Assembly: GCA_009838765.1 (NCBI GenBank)
Contig: VXQX01000043.1
Span: forward strand, 46,091 to 110,090
DNA from: Gemmatimonadales bacterium
GTDB lineage: Bacteria; Gemmatimonadota; Gemmatimonadetes; Palauibacterales; Palauibacteraceae
Reading direction: 5' to 3'
Length of the DNA stretch: 64,000 bases
Below the pieces are notes generated by a model, which searched no databases, had not been told where the DNA came from, and worked only from the letters and a program-made list of their open reading frames with translations. A program made the translations under genes and the position numbers. Positions 19,047 to 28,415 of the stretch are shown piece by piece. The number at the start of each line of letters is the position of its first letter. Position 1 is the stretch's first letter.

Positions 19047-20242
19047 CGAAGCCGCTCGACATCGCCGTCATCGGGGGCGGCATCGTCGGGCTCGCCACGG
19101 CGGACGCGATCCGGCGGGCACGGCCGGACCTCTCGCTCACGGTGCTCGAGAAGGAGCCGGAGGTGGCGGCCCACCAGACGGGCCGCAACAGCGGCGTGAT
19201 CCATGCCGGGCTGTACTACGCGCCGGGGTCGCTCAAGGCGCGGCTGTGCACGGAAGGGGCCGAGCGGCTGTTTCGCTACTGCGCCGAGCGAGGCATTCCG
19301 ACCACGCGTACCGGCAAGATCGTCGTCGCCACCTCTCGCGATCAGCTCACGGCGCTCGCCGAACTCGAGCGGCGCGGAACGGCGAACGGCGTCGCCATGC
19401 AGCGGATCGGCCCCGGCGCAATCGCGGAGATCGAACCGCACGCGCGCGGCGTCGAGGCGCTCCACGTACCCGCCACCGGGGCGGTCGACTTCGGTGACGT
19501 GGCGCGAGCCTTCGCGGCGGATCTTTCCCGCGCCGGCCACCCGATCCGCGCCGGCTTCGAGGTGCGGGAAGCCCGCCGCTCCGGGCGCCGCACCGTGCTC
19601 GCCGGCCCCCCGGGCGACGTCACCGCCCGCGTCGTCGTCAACTGCGCCGGGCTGCACGTCGACCGCGTGATGCGGATCCTCGGTCACGAACCCGATCTCA
19701 GAGTCCTGCCCTTCCGGGGCGAGTACTGGGGCCTGTCCGAAGGCGCCGCCGGGCTCGTGCGGGGGCACATCTACCCGGTTCCGGACCCGCGGCTCCCCCA
19801 TCTCGGCGTGCACTTCACCCGGAGCGTGGCCGGACGCGTGGAACTCGGGCCGAACGCGGTCTGGGCCTGGGGCCGGGAGGCCTACGGCCGCCTCTCGGGC
19901 CGCTTGCCCGACGCCCTCGAAGCGTTGAGCTATCGCGGCTTCCGGCGCCTGGCGCAGGCCCACTGGCGGACGGCCGTCGAGGAGCAGTGGCGCTCGCTGG
20001 ACCGGCGTTCCGTCGTGCGCAAGGCCCGCGCCATGCTGCCCGAACTCGAAGTGCGCGACCTCGAGACGTGGCGCTCCGGCATCCGCGCGCAGGCCGTGGA
20101 CACGGATGGCGCGCTCGTCCACGACTTCGTGATCCGGGAGGGGTCGAGCGTCGTGAACGTGCTCAACGCCCCCTCCCCCGCCGCCACCGCCTGCCTTACC
20201 ATCGGACGCCACATTGCGGATCGCGCCCTCCAACAACTCTGA
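19043..20242 (+). CDS. lhgO: L-2-hydroxyglutarate oxidase (LhgO-type FAD-dependent oxidoreductase)
   Basis: The GTG at 19043 overlaps the previous stop (GTGA), giving 399 residues, the usual length of the family. The Rossmann motif is VIGGGIVGLATA. The family stretch HQTGRNSGVIHAGLYY follows, with PFRGEYW, LGPNA and the C-terminal SGIRAQ segment, all typical of LhgO/YgaF. The enzyme oxidises L-2-hydroxyglutarate to 2-oxoglutarate, a metabolite-repair step, and passes electrons to the membrane quinone pool. It is the last gene of the run and converges on the aldolase gene with a 6-bp gap. Confidence 0.92.
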   Translation: MTKPLDIAVIGGGIVGLATADAIRRARPDLSLTVLEKEPEVAAHQTGRNSGVIHAGLYYAPGSLKARLCTEGAERLFRYCAERGIPTTRTGKIVVATSRDQLTALAELERRGTANGVAMQRIGPGAIAEIEPHARGVEALHVPATGAVDFGDVARAFAADLSRAGHPIRAGFEVREARRSGRRTVLAGPPGDVTARVVVNCAGLHVDRVMRILGHEPDLRVLPFRGEYWGLSEGAAGLVRGHIYPVPDPRLPHLGVHFTRSVAGRVELGPNAVWAWGREAYGRLSGRLPDALEALSYRGFRRLAQAHWRTAVEEQWRSLDRRSVVRKARAMLPELEVRDLETWRSGIRAQAVDTDGALVHDFVIREGSSVVNVLNAPSPAATACLTIGRHIADRALQQL

Positions 20243-20248
20243 CGAGGG

Positions 20249-21031
20249 TCAGTCGGCGTAGTCCTGGCCTTTCGCGTCCAGCACGTCCTTCATGCCGTCG
20301 AGGTAGCCGGCCTCGCCCACGGCGTAGGCGGAGAGGGCGGCGTTGTAGCGCGCAGCCTCGACGGGGACCGGGCGGATCTTCCCGCCCGACTGAAGCGCCA
20401 GCATCTCGTTCATGCAGGCGCGCTCGAGCTGGTAGAGCCAGAGCATCGTCTTCTCGATCGTGTCGCCGACCATCAACACGCCGTGGTTCGCCAGAAAGAG
20501 GACGCGCTTGTCGCCCAGGGCCTCGACCATGCGCTCACCCTCGTCCGCCTCGGTTACGATCCCCTCGTACCCGAAGTACGCACAGTTCCCATAGAAGATC
20601 GCCGCGTTCTGGCTGCCCCGTTCATCGAACGTCCAACCGTCGATCGAGGCGAGCGCCGTGCTGTAGGGGGGGTGGACGTGCAGCGCGCACACGATGTCGG
20701 GCCGCGCACGCTGGATGGGCGCGTGGATCGCCCACGCGCTCACGTTCAGCCGCCCCTCCCCGCCCACCGAACGCCCGTCGGCATTCACCTCGACGAGGTT
20801 GCTGGCCGTCACACGCGAGAAATGCGTCCTTCCGGGCGACACGAGCAGGTGCCCCGGCCTGCCCGGCACCTTGCAGCTGAGGTGGTTCCACGTGCCCTCG
20901 TGCATGTTCTCGTGCACGATGATCCGGTGCACCGCCGCAAAGTCGACGCGCGCCCGCCGGATCGCGGCCTCGTCGGCATCCGCTTCGGTCGCGGAGGAAA
21001 TTGGGGGGGATGCGGTCTCCGGCGCGCTCAT
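20249..21031 (-). CDS. Class II aldolase/adducin family protein
   Basis: The start is the ATG at 21031, preceded by AAGGAGG; upstream in-frame sequence has no ribosome site. The 260-residue protein carries the zinc ligands of the family: H118 and H120 in HVHPP and H183 in ANHGV. The phosphate-loop-like SPGRTHFSRVT is present. The first lobe resembles adducin-type domains, with an N-terminal extension of about 25 residues. Family members are aldolases, epimerases or dehydratase-type enzymes acting on phosphorylated or free sugars and acids, and the substrate cannot be told. It is divergent from the YpdA-like gene, with 137 bp between them. Confidence 0.88.
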   Translation of the reverse strand: MSAPETASPPISSATEADADEAAIRRARVDFAAVHRIIVHENMHEGTWNHLSCKVPGRPGHLLVSPGRTHFSRVTASNLVEVNADGRSVGGEGRLNVSAWAIHAPIQRARPDIVCALHVHPPYSTALASIDGWTFDERGSQNAAIFYGNCAYFGYEGIVTEADEGERMVEALGDKRVLFLANHGVLMVGDTIEKTMLWLYQLERACMNEMLALQSGGKIRPVPVEAARYNAALSAYAVGEAGYLDGMKDVLDAKGQDYAD

Positions 21032-21168
21032 TGCCTGCCTCCTTCGGGCTTGGGACTCTCCGCGAACCTCACGCCACGCGCGCGGAGGGTCAAGCGCCCC
21101 CGGTCGGTTCCCCGTTCCCGGCCGAACGATTACCATCCCGCGCTCACGAACCCTACGGAGAAACGCGG

Positions 21169-22194
21169 GTGACAGTGCGGACGACACCGGACGCCAACGC
21201 CGAGACCGAACCGCTCGACGTGACCATCGTCGGGGCCGGCCCCTGCGGGCTCGCCGTGGCGGTCGCCGCGAAGGCGCTCGGGCTCAGGTACGCGATTCTC
21301 GACCGCGGATGCGTCACCGAGTCGCTGACCCGGTATCCCTCCTACATGACGTTTTTTTCGACGGCGGAGTTGTTGGAGATCGGCGGGGTGCCGTTCACGA
21401 TTCCCGAGCCGAAACCCACCCGCCGCGACGCGCTCGCCTACTACCGGCAGGTCGTTTCTCACCACGGCATCGACGTCCGCCAGTATGAGGAGGTCACGGC
21501 GGTCCGCGGTGAGGCGGGCGCCTTCACGCTCGATACGCGAACACGGGACGGATGCGAAAGGCGGATCGCGGCGCGGGCCGTGGTCATCGCCACGGGAGGC
21601 TTCGGCGAGCCGAACCGGCTGGAGTTCGAAGGAGACGGTCCGCACGACCGCGTCGTCCACTACTACAGGGAACCGTATCCCTTCTTCGACCAGGACGTGA
21701 TCGTCGTGGGCGGGGGGAACTCCGCCGTCGAGGCGGCGCTCGACATGTACCGCAACGGAGTGAGGGTGCGGATGGTGCATTTCGCCGACACGCTCGACCG
21801 GGGCGTCAAGCCGTGGGTGCGTCCGGACATCGAAAACCGGATCGCGGGCGGGGAGATCCCGATGCACTGGAACTCCCGGGTCGCCCGGCTCGGACCGGGC
21901 ACGGCGACGGTCGTCGATCTGGAAGCGGGCGAAGAGGCCGAGGTCGCGAACGACTGGGTGTTGGCGATGACGGGTTGGCGACCGGACGCCACCCTGCTCA
22001 CCAGCCTGGGCGTCCCCACGGATCCCGACACGGGGATCCCCGCGCACGACCCGGAGACCATGGAGACGACGGTGCCGGGCGTCTACATCGCGGGCGTGAT
22101 CGCCGCCGGCTTCAACGCCAACAGGATCTTCATCGAAAACGGCCGCGAACACGGCGCCCTCATCGCCACCCACCTGACCGGCGCCCCCCGCTAG
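21169..22194 (+). CDS. YpdA-like NAD(P)H:thiol disulfide oxidoreductase (FAD)
   Basis: The GTG at 21169 follows an ACGGAG site. The 341-residue flavoprotein has the FAD motif GAGPCGLA near residue 18, a RYPSYMTFFST stretch, a second nucleotide-binding motif GGGNSAVEAA, and the C-terminal GVYIAGVIAAGFNANRIFIENGREHG. This matches the YpdA family. It lacks the CxxC of thioredoxin reductases. In Firmicutes YpdA is the bacillithiol disulfide reductase, and homologues occur in phyla that make bacillithiol. No bacillithiol genes are in the window, so the thiol substrate is inferred only from the family. Confidence 0.88.
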   Translation: MTVRTTPDANAETEPLDVTIVGAGPCGLAVAVAAKALGLRYAILDRGCVTESLTRYPSYMTFFSTAELLEIGGVPFTIPEPKPTRRDALAYYRQVVSHHGIDVRQYEEVTAVRGEAGAFTLDTRTRDGCERRIAARAVVIATGGFGEPNRLEFEGDGPHDRVVHYYREPYPFFDQDVIVVGGGNSAVEAALDMYRNGVRVRMVHFADTLDRGVKPWVRPDIENRIAGGEIPMHWNSRVARLGPGTATVVDLEAGEEAEVANDWVLAMTGWRPDATLLTSLGVPTDPDTGIPAHDPETMETTVPGVYIAGVIAAGFNANRIFIENGREHGALIATHLTGAPR

Positions 22195-22269
22195 ACTCCG
22201 CCCTCGAGTCGTCGTGCATGTAACGTCTCCATCGCTGTGAAGTGTCTCGTCCGCGGCGGTTGCGTGAGC

Positions 22270-22293
22270 GAGACGTTCCCGCGGGAACGTCTC
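22270..22293. repeat. Perfect 24-bp palindrome between convergent genes
   Basis: Bases 22270-22293 read identically on both strands (GAGACGTTCCCG then its complement). The site lies between the stops of the YpdA-like gene (22194) and the CoA transferase gene (22310). There is no T-run on either side, so it is not a standard intrinsic terminator. It may be a bidirectional stop or a dimeric-protein binding site. A partial copy of one arm (AACGTCTCC) occurs at 22222-22230. Confidence 0.7.
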
Positions 22294-22307
22294 CGTCCCC
22301 TGTTCGG

Positions 22308-23537
22308 CTATGCCGCCGCAGTGCCGACCACGGCGTCCTCCGCCAGGCGGGAGACCTCGGCGTCGGGGAGGTCGAGGAGTTCGGTGAGGATCTGTCTCGT
22401 GTCGCGGCCGAGTGTGGGCGCGGGGTTCACGGGGACGTCCGGGGCGTCGGAGGTGAGGAGCGGGGTGCGGACGAACTCGAGCTCTCCGAGTCCGTCGTAG
22501 TCCACCGTGACCCGCACGCCGCGCGCCTCGAGTTGCGGACACTCAAGCAGGTCGTCGGAGGTCTGAACCGGCCCCGCGGGTACGCCCACTTCCTGGAGGC
22601 GGCGAACCGCCTCATCGCGGGTCAGTTCGGCGAATACCGGTCGGACGACCTCGTCGAGGAGCGCACGGTTCTCGGTGCGCGCGTCGGGGGAATCCAGGCG
22701 CGGATCCTCCAGCAGGTCCGGGCGTTCCAGCATGCGGCAGAAGCGGCGCCACATGATGTCGTCCGGGATCGTGAAGGCGACGTAGCCGTCGCTCACGGGC
22801 ATCGGTCCGCGCGGGTAGAAGCCGGGCGGATCGCCCCGCCTCGGCCGCGCCCCCGTGTTGGCGGCGAGCGAGACCATGCGCTCGTTCAGCGACAGCACGC
22901 CGTCGTACATGGCGGAGTCGATGAACTGGCCCTTCCCCGTCACGGTGCGCCGGTAGAGCGCCATCGAGACGCCGTGCGCCGCGGCCATCCCGGCGTACAG
23001 GTCCGGCATCCCGTAGATCGAGGGCGAGGGCGGCTTGTCGGCGAAGCCGATCATGTGCATGACGCCCCCCATCGCCTCCGCCACGACATCGAACGAGGGC
23101 CAGTCGCCGTACGGACCCTCTCGCCCGGGCAATCGCCCGAACCCCGACACGGCGGCGTACACGAGGCGCGGGTTCAGCTCGGACAGCGCCTCGTAGCCGA
23201 GACCCATCCGGTCGACCGACCCCGGCCGCAGGTTCTCCACCACGACATCGGACTTCGAGACGAGGGACCGGTAGAGATCGCGCCCCTCGTCGCTCTTGAG
23301 GTTGAGCGCGAGGGATTTCTTGTTCCGGTTGTAGGCCATGAAGCCGACGCCCATGCGGACGCCGTTCCGCTCCACGAAGGGCGGGATGGACCGGCGCGGA
23401 TCCCCGAGGCCCGGGCGCTCGATCTTGATGACCTCGGCCCCCGCATCCGCCAGCAGCAGCGAGCAGTAGGGGGCGGACATGTATTGTTCGAGCGCGACGA
23501 CGCGCACTCCCGCCAGCGGCCGGCCGGCGTCGCTCAT
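22308..23537 (-). CDS. CaiB/BaiF (class III) CoA-transferase family protein
   Basis: A 409-residue protein with the full class III pattern: LAGVRVVALEQYMSAPYC at the N-terminus, ADAGAEVIKIERP, NKKSLALNLKS, VENLRPG, and D179 in MPDLYAG, the position of the catalytic aspartate that forms the acyl anhydride. These enzymes move CoA between carboxylic acids; examples act on formyl/oxalate, carnitine and bile acids. The substrate here is not deducible. The S9 peptidase gene lies downstream with a 49-bp gap measured from that gene's own stop, on the same strand but in reverse order (S9 first). Confidence 0.92.
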   Translation of the reverse strand: MSDAGRPLAGVRVVALEQYMSAPYCSLLLADAGAEVIKIERPGLGDPRRSIPPFVERNGVRMGVGFMAYNRNKKSLALNLKSDEGRDLYRSLVSKSDVVVENLRPGSVDRMGLGYEALSELNPRLVYAAVSGFGRLPGREGPYGDWPSFDVVAEAMGGVMHMIGFADKPPSPSIYGMPDLYAGMAAAHGVSMALYRRTVTGKGQFIDSAMYDGVLSLNERMVSLAANTGARPRRGDPPGFYPRGPMPVSDGYVAFTIPDDIMWRRFCRMLERPDLLEDPRLDSPDARTENRALLDEVVRPVFAELTRDEAVRRLQEVGVPAGPVQTSDDLLECPQLEARGVRVTVDYDGLGELEFVRTPLLTSDAPDVPVNPAPTLGRDTRQILTELLDLPDAEVSRLAEDAVVGTAAA

Positions 23538-23586
23538 GCGTGATCTCTCGGGTTCGGGGGCAGCGTTCGACGACAGGTCCGAGGCG

Positions 23587-25644
23587 TCAACTCGTGGCGG
23601 GCGGGGTTCGGTACTTGTCGAACCACGCCACGATGTTCGCGATCTTGGCCATGAGCTGGCTCGGGCGACGGCTCATGTCGTGCGAGGCGCCCGGCAGCCG
23701 GATCACGGCCGTGTCGATGCCGCGCAGCTTGAGCGCGTGGAACATCTGGTACGACTCGGACAGCGGTGTCCGCAGGTCTTCTTCTCCCGTGATGATCATC
23801 GTGGGGGTGTTCACGTTCCCCACCAGCGAGATGGGAGAGAACTCCCAGTATGCGTCCGGGTTCTCCCACGGCAGCCCTTCATAGCGGCTGTGGTAGTAGC
23901 CGTACCAGTTGTCCGCCGTGAGCGTCTTGCTGATCCAGTTGACGACGGGTTTCTGGGAGACCGCGGCGCGGAAGCGGTCGGTCTTGCCGACGATCCAGGC
24001 CGTCATGATGCCGCCGGCGCTGCCTCCGGTGACGAAGAGGTTGTCCTCGTCGATGTACCCCCGGTCGATGACGGCATCGACCCCTGAGATGAGATCGTCG
24101 TAGTCCTGCCCCGGATAGTTGTGGTAGAGGAGGTCCGCGAACTCCTCGCCGTAGCTCGTGCTCCCGCGCGGGTTCGCGTAGAGCACGACGTAGCCGGCGG
24201 CGGCGAGCAGCTGCATCTCCGCCGAGAAGCGGTCGCCGTAGTTGGAGACGGGCCCGCCGTGGATTTCGAGGATGAGGGGATAGCGCCGGGCCGGATCGAA
24301 GTCCGGCGGTTTCACGATCCACCCCTGGATGGGACGGTCGTCGAACGAGGAATCCCACCAGATCTCCTCGACCTCGCCGAGTTGACGGTTCGCGAGCAGG
24401 TCCTCGTTCAGCGACGTGATGCGGCGGACGTCGCGACCTCTCGCGCCCACCGCGACCTCTCCCGGCGATTCGGGACGGGTCTGGTTGAGCGCGAAGCTCC
24501 CGTCGTCGGCGACGCTGAACGACCCGCCGCCATACGGACGCCCGTAGGACGTGCCCCCCAGATCCTCCGCCACCACTTCGAGGTCGCCGCCCAGCGTGGC
24601 GAAGCCGACCTTCGAGTTCCCCTCGTCGTCGTACTGGAAGTAGACGCCGCTTCCGTCGGAGGCCCACGCAGGGTTGGCGACGCTGCGATCGAGGCCGCCC
24701 GTGAGGACGCGCTGCCCGCTCCCGTCCAGGTTCATCACCTGGAGCCGGCTCACCTGGTAGGTGCGCGTGCGGTCTTCGTAGCCCACGAACGCAATCTGCC
24801 GCCCGTCGGGAGAGACCGCCGGACTCCGGTCGGGTCCGGGGCGGTCGGTGAGGGGGCGAACCTCGCCGGTGGCGACGGACACGATGTAGAGCTCGGAATT
24901 ACGGTAGTCGTGGATCCAGTCCTCGTTCCGGTTCGACGAGAAGACGAGGCTCGCGCCGTCCGGGGTCCACGCGGCCGGGCTCTGGTGCTGGAAGTCGCCC
25001 GACGTCACCTGCGTGGGCGTGCCGCCTTCGACCGGGACGATGAAGAGGTGATCGAAACCGAAATCCAGGTATCCGACGCCGTCCTGCCGGTTCTTGAAGC
25101 GGTCCTCCATGATGGGAGGATCGGCCCATTCCGCCCCGGCGGGCGGCGTGGGCGGCGGGGCGAGGCTCGGCGGCGGGTAGGGGACGAGCTTGTTGAACGC
25201 GAGGTAGCGCCCGTCGGGCGACCAGCGGAGCCCGCGCGGCGATTCGATGAGCTGCGTGAGCGTGGCTGCCTCGCCCGTGTCCATCCAGCGCACGTGGATC
25301 TGGCCGTCGTCGGTGTAGGCGATCCGGGTCCCGTCCGGCGACCACCGCGGGGACCCGCCCACGCCCACGCGCCGGTGATCCGACCCGTCGGCTTTCATGA
25401 TCCACAGCTCGGACTTCTTCGCGTCCCGCATGATGTCCATGGACGTGCGGACGTAGATGACCTGGCTGCCATCGGGCGAGATCTGCGGGTCGGCGGCGTA
25501 TTCGATCTCGAACACGTCCATCGGCTCGAACCGGCCCTGCGCCGCCACCGGGTCGGCGGCCACCGCGCCCGAAATGGCGACGAGGACCAGGGCGAACTTC
25601 ATCATTCGGATCTCGTGAAGGCTCTTTTCGCGCTTCTCGTGCAT
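23587..25644 (-). CDS. S9 family peptidase, exported
   Basis: The start is placed at the ATG at 25644 (GGGAG upstream); the ATG pair at 25605/25602, just before the hydrophobic segment, is an alternative. The 685-residue protein has a signal segment MMKFALVLVAISGAVAA, a PD40-type propeller with SPDG turns, and a catalytic hydrolase domain. The nucleophile is S542 in GGSAGG (Ala instead of the usual Tyr or Phe), with D623 in EEDLRTP and H655 in GASHD. Probably a periplasmic oligopeptidase. It is divergent from the D-aminoacylase-type gene at 25782; a shared role in degrading unusual peptides is possible but not shown. Confidence 0.92.
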   Translation of the reverse strand: MHEKREKSLHEIRMMKFALVLVAISGAVAADPVAAQGRFEPMDVFEIEYAADPQISPDGSQVIYVRTSMDIMRDAKKSELWIMKADGSDHRRVGVGGSPRWSPDGTRIAYTDDGQIHVRWMDTGEAATLTQLIESPRGLRWSPDGRYLAFNKLVPYPPPSLAPPPTPPAGAEWADPPIMEDRFKNRQDGVGYLDFGFDHLFIVPVEGGTPTQVTSGDFQHQSPAAWTPDGASLVFSSNRNEDWIHDYRNSELYIVSVATGEVRPLTDRPGPDRSPAVSPDGRQIAFVGYEDRTRTYQVSRLQVMNLDGSGQRVLTGGLDRSVANPAWASDGSGVYFQYDDEGNSKVGFATLGGDLEVVAEDLGGTSYGRPYGGGSFSVADDGSFALNQTRPESPGEVAVGARGRDVRRITSLNEDLLANRQLGEVEEIWWDSSFDDRPIQGWIVKPPDFDPARRYPLILEIHGGPVSNYGDRFSAEMQLLAAAGYVVLYANPRGSTSYGEEFADLLYHNYPGQDYDDLISGVDAVIDRGYIDEDNLFVTGGSAGGIMTAWIVGKTDRFRAAVSQKPVVNWISKTLTADNWYGYYHSRYEGLPWENPDAYWEFSPISLVGNVNTPTMIITGEEDLRTPLSESYQMFHALKLRGIDTAVIRLPGASHDMSRRPSQLMAKIANIVAWFDKYRTPPATS

Positions 25645-25781
25645 CGTCGGCTCCCGGGATCGGACAGGGGACAGGGCCGGAAACATATCTACCCGATTCG
25701 ACCTGTGGGCAACCGTTGCGTTATCGTCCGCCTCGTCAGCGTCTTCCGCCAAGGCCGCGTTGTTTTCCCGGGGTGATTGAC

Positions 25782-27536
25782 ATGATTCGGCTTACAGCAC
25801 GACGCGCCGTCTTCCTGGCCACGAGCGCCGCCCTCGCGGCGGGCGCCCTCCCCCTCCGGCTCTCCGGGCAGGAGTACGACATCCTCATCCGGAACGGGCG
25901 CGTCATCGACGGCACGGGAAACCCCTGGTTCGCGGCGGACGTCGCCATCGCCGGCGACCGGATCGTGCGGATCGGGAGCCTCGGAGACGCGACGGCGCGG
26001 CGCGTGGTGGACGCGACGGGGATGTACGTCTCGCCGGGCTTCATCGACCTGCACTCGCACGCCGACCGGGCCATGACGTCCGAGCACCTGGAGGCGCGGC
26101 GGGCGAAGAGCCTGAACAGCCAGGGGCTCACGACGGTCATCGGCGGGCCGGACGGCCGCAATCAGACGTGGCCGCTCGGCGCGGAGATCGCCTCGCTGCG
26201 TTCGCTCGGACACGCGATGAACTTCGTCCCCATGGTCGGCCACAGCACGGTGCGCGCCGAAGTGATGGGCTTCGACTACTGGCGTCCGGCGACGGAGGGC
26301 GAGATCGCCCGCATGCAGGCGCTCGTGCGCGAGGGCATGGAGTCGGGGGCGTGGGGGCTGGGAGCCGGCGTCGAGTACCGCCCCGCCCGCTACAGCACGC
26401 CGGAGGAGGTCATCGCCCTCGCCGAGGCCGTGGCCCCGTACGACGGCTTCTACGTCGCGCACCAGCGCAGCGAGGCGGCCATGCCGCTTTGGGAGTTGCC
26501 GAGCACCGTGACGGATGCGCCCGTGGATGGGAACGAGGGGCTGGCGGAGACCGTGAACGTCGCCCGCGTAACGGGGATCCGCGTCGTGGCGAGCCACCAC
26601 AAGGCGCGGGGGCGCTCCAGCTTCGGCCGCTCCGGGCGGGACACGCTGGTCGTGACCCGGGCGCGCGAGGAGGGGCTGGAAGTCTACCTCGACGTCTACC
26701 CCTACGAGACGTTCGGCGGGGGCGCGCGGCCCATGATTCCGCGCTGGAGCCTGGTGCACGACACCGTGGACACGAGCGGCGGGAGGGACAGCCCGGTCTA
26801 CAGCCTCGAGGGGGTGTTCGACGATGCCCGGGCGCACCTGGAGCGCCGCTGGGCGGACCCGGAACTCCGGGGCCTCATCGCCCGCGACATCGAGTGGATC
26901 GTCGATCACAACGGGGGGCCGGACCGCGTGGTCGTGGTGGGCTACCCCGACTCGACCTGGGTGGGCCGCACGCTGGAGGAACTGGGCCGCCGGCTGGACG
27001 TCACGTACCAGGAGATCGTCGTCCACATGGCGCTCAACGGCTACCCGGACGTCCTCGGCGGAGCCTGGACGCGCGGCTACGGGATCCACGATGCGGACGT
27101 CATCAACTACTACCGGCAGGACTACACGGCGACGGCGTCGGACGCGGCGGTGAGCGGGGTCGAGGGCGTGCCCGAGTTCGCCTCGCGGCCCGGCGCGCAC
27201 CCCCGCCATTTCGGCGCTTTCACGCGCAAGATCGCCCGCTACGTGAAGGACCTGAAGGCGATCACGCTGCCGTTCGCGATCCGCTCGATGACGGGGCTGC
27301 CGGCGCGGATCATCGGGCTGGAGGACCGCGGCTTCCTGCGCGAAGGCTACAGGGCGGACCTCGTCGTGTTCGATCTCGAACGCCTCCGCGACCGAGCCAC
27401 CGTGCTCGAGCCGGACCTGTTCAGCGAGGGCGTCGACTACGTCATGGTGAACGGCGTGTTCACGGTCGACGGCGGCGAGTTCACCGACGCGCTCCCCGGC
27501 GAGGTCATCCTCCGGTCCTCGGACTCCGCGAACTAG
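25782..27536 (+). CDS. N-acyl-D-amino-acid deacylase family amidohydrolase, exported
   Basis: A 584-residue amidohydrolase from the ATG at 25782. The N-terminus has an RR motif (LTARRAVFLA) and a hydrophobic segment ending near LSGQEYD, so it may be exported. The metal site begins with H91-S-H93 in GFIDLHSHAD. Later come HSTVR, ASHHKARG and the C-terminal HPRHFGAFTRKIARYV, characteristic of the D-aminoacylase/dihydroorotase-like family. The enzyme would release D-amino acids from N-acyl forms. Its stop shares CTAG with the stop of the convergent PIN toxin gene. Confidence 0.9.
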   Translation: MIRLTARRAVFLATSAALAAGALPLRLSGQEYDILIRNGRVIDGTGNPWFAADVAIAGDRIVRIGSLGDATARRVVDATGMYVSPGFIDLHSHADRAMTSEHLEARRAKSLNSQGLTTVIGGPDGRNQTWPLGAEIASLRSLGHAMNFVPMVGHSTVRAEVMGFDYWRPATEGEIARMQALVREGMESGAWGLGAGVEYRPARYSTPEEVIALAEAVAPYDGFYVAHQRSEAAMPLWELPSTVTDAPVDGNEGLAETVNVARVTGIRVVASHHKARGRSSFGRSGRDTLVVTRAREEGLEVYLDVYPYETFGGGARPMIPRWSLVHDTVDTSGGRDSPVYSLEGVFDDARAHLERRWADPELRGLIARDIEWIVDHNGGPDRVVVVGYPDSTWVGRTLEELGRRLDVTYQEIVVHMALNGYPDVLGGAWTRGYGIHDADVINYYRQDYTATASDAAVSGVEGVPEFASRPGAHPRHFGAFTRKIARYVKDLKAITLPFAIRSMTGLPARIIGLEDRGFLREGYRADLVVFDLERLRDRATVLEPDLFSEGVDYVMVNGVFTVDGGEFTDALPGEVILRSSDSAN

Positions 27537-27946
27537 TCGCTCGGCCCGGGCACCGTCTCGAACCCGGCCTGCGCGAAGTGGCGATCCGTGGTCAGGGCGC
27601 TGCGGAGCCGAAGTTCCCTCATGACCACGAAGCTTGTGCAGTCCGTAAACGAGAAGTCCTTGTCACGCCACTGGAAGAACCAGCTTCGCGCTTTCTCGGC
27701 CCGCACGGGATCGATCCGCTCCCATCGAACGCGCGTGCTCACATCGACCTGCGCCCACCACCGGGCGGCTGCGCCCAGCCCGAGCCGCCCTCGGAGCAGG
27801 GTCAGTGTCTCGTCCATGACATAGTCCGTGGAAACGAGGATTCCGCCGTCGCGCAGGAAGGCGTCGCGCATTCGCCGGCTGGACTCGTGCATGGCATCCC
27901 CCTCGTCGGCCATCGCCATCCAGCCCGCCGTATCGACGAACAGCAC
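27533..27946 (-). CDS. PIN-domain ribonuclease toxin (VapC-like)
   Basis: The start is placed at the GTG at 27946, 4 bp after the antitoxin stop, because PIN toxins begin within a few residues of the first aspartate (VLFVDTAGW). The frame is open upstream to 28036 inside the antitoxin. The 137-residue length is typical. The acidic metal-binding residues are D5, E46 (YVMDETLTLL), D102 (FSFTDCTSF) and D121 (TTDRHF). VapC enzymes cleave RNA, often tRNA. It is paired with the Phd/YefM-type gene just upstream and converges on the amidohydrolase gene with a 4-bp overlap. Confidence 0.88.
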   Translation of the reverse strand: MLFVDTAGWMAMADEGDAMHESSRRMRDAFLRDGGILVSTDYVMDETLTLLRGRLGLGAAARWWAQVDVSTRVRWERIDPVRAEKARSWFFQWRDKDFSFTDCTSFVVMRELRLRSALTTDRHFAQAGFETVPGPSD

Positions 27947-27950
27947 CGGT

Positions 27951-28205
27951 TCAGGTCCCGGGTTCGCCGTAGAGGATGCGGTCGTGGTCTGCCGCCGCGA
28001 GTCCATCGCTCGATCGTCCCACGGCCGGGGCCCCATAAAGCGGATCCGTCTCGGCCGGGCCGGGATCGACGCTCCCGTCTACCGGCACGATGCGGAATGC
28101 CGGGCGGCTGCGATAAAGAACCGTGAAGTTCTCGCCTTCTCGCACGCGGTCGACGATGCGCCTCATTTCGTGTCTCAGCGTCTTCACGTTGATGGTGGTG
28201 GACAC
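27951..28205 (-). CDS. Phd/YefM-type antitoxin
   Basis: A GTG start preceded by GGGGAGG gives 84 residues. The N-terminal half (INVKTLRHEMRRIVDRVREGENF, then LYRSRPAFRIVPVD, with the two parts adjoining) has the Phd/YefM DNA-binding layout, a short strand, helices and the RGRP-like turn. The C-terminal half is probably disordered until it meets the toxin. It would neutralise the PIN protein encoded 4 bp downstream and repress their shared promoter in the 210-bp gap before 28416. Pairing of Phd-type antitoxins with PIN toxins is well known. Confidence 0.85.
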   Translation of the reverse strand: MSTTINVKTLRHEMRRIVDRVREGENFTVLYRSRPAFRIVPVDGSVDPGPAETDPLYGAPAVGRSSDGLAAADHDRILYGEPGT

Positions 28206-28415
28206 GATCCGTCCTCCCCTCGATGATCCGAAGATAAACTCAAGGTAATCTTTGTGCGCTTGCCGTGCTACGCTCGCGGCTCACAGAGGGCGCCTGCGCC
28301 AGCGAGATACATGTGGCCGAGCGCCGCGCCGCTCGTGACTGAAGACATCAGAGAGTGTTAGATCGTAAACTGTTCGGTTCAGGCCCGTACCCATTCCCGT
28401 GACCGGGAGAGCCCC

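Noticed and set aside
27947..28036. Longer toxin frame beginning inside the antitoxin gene
   Set aside because: The extra 30 residues are low-complexity and would place the first PIN Asp at 35. The GTG at 27946 gives the usual PIN N-terminus.
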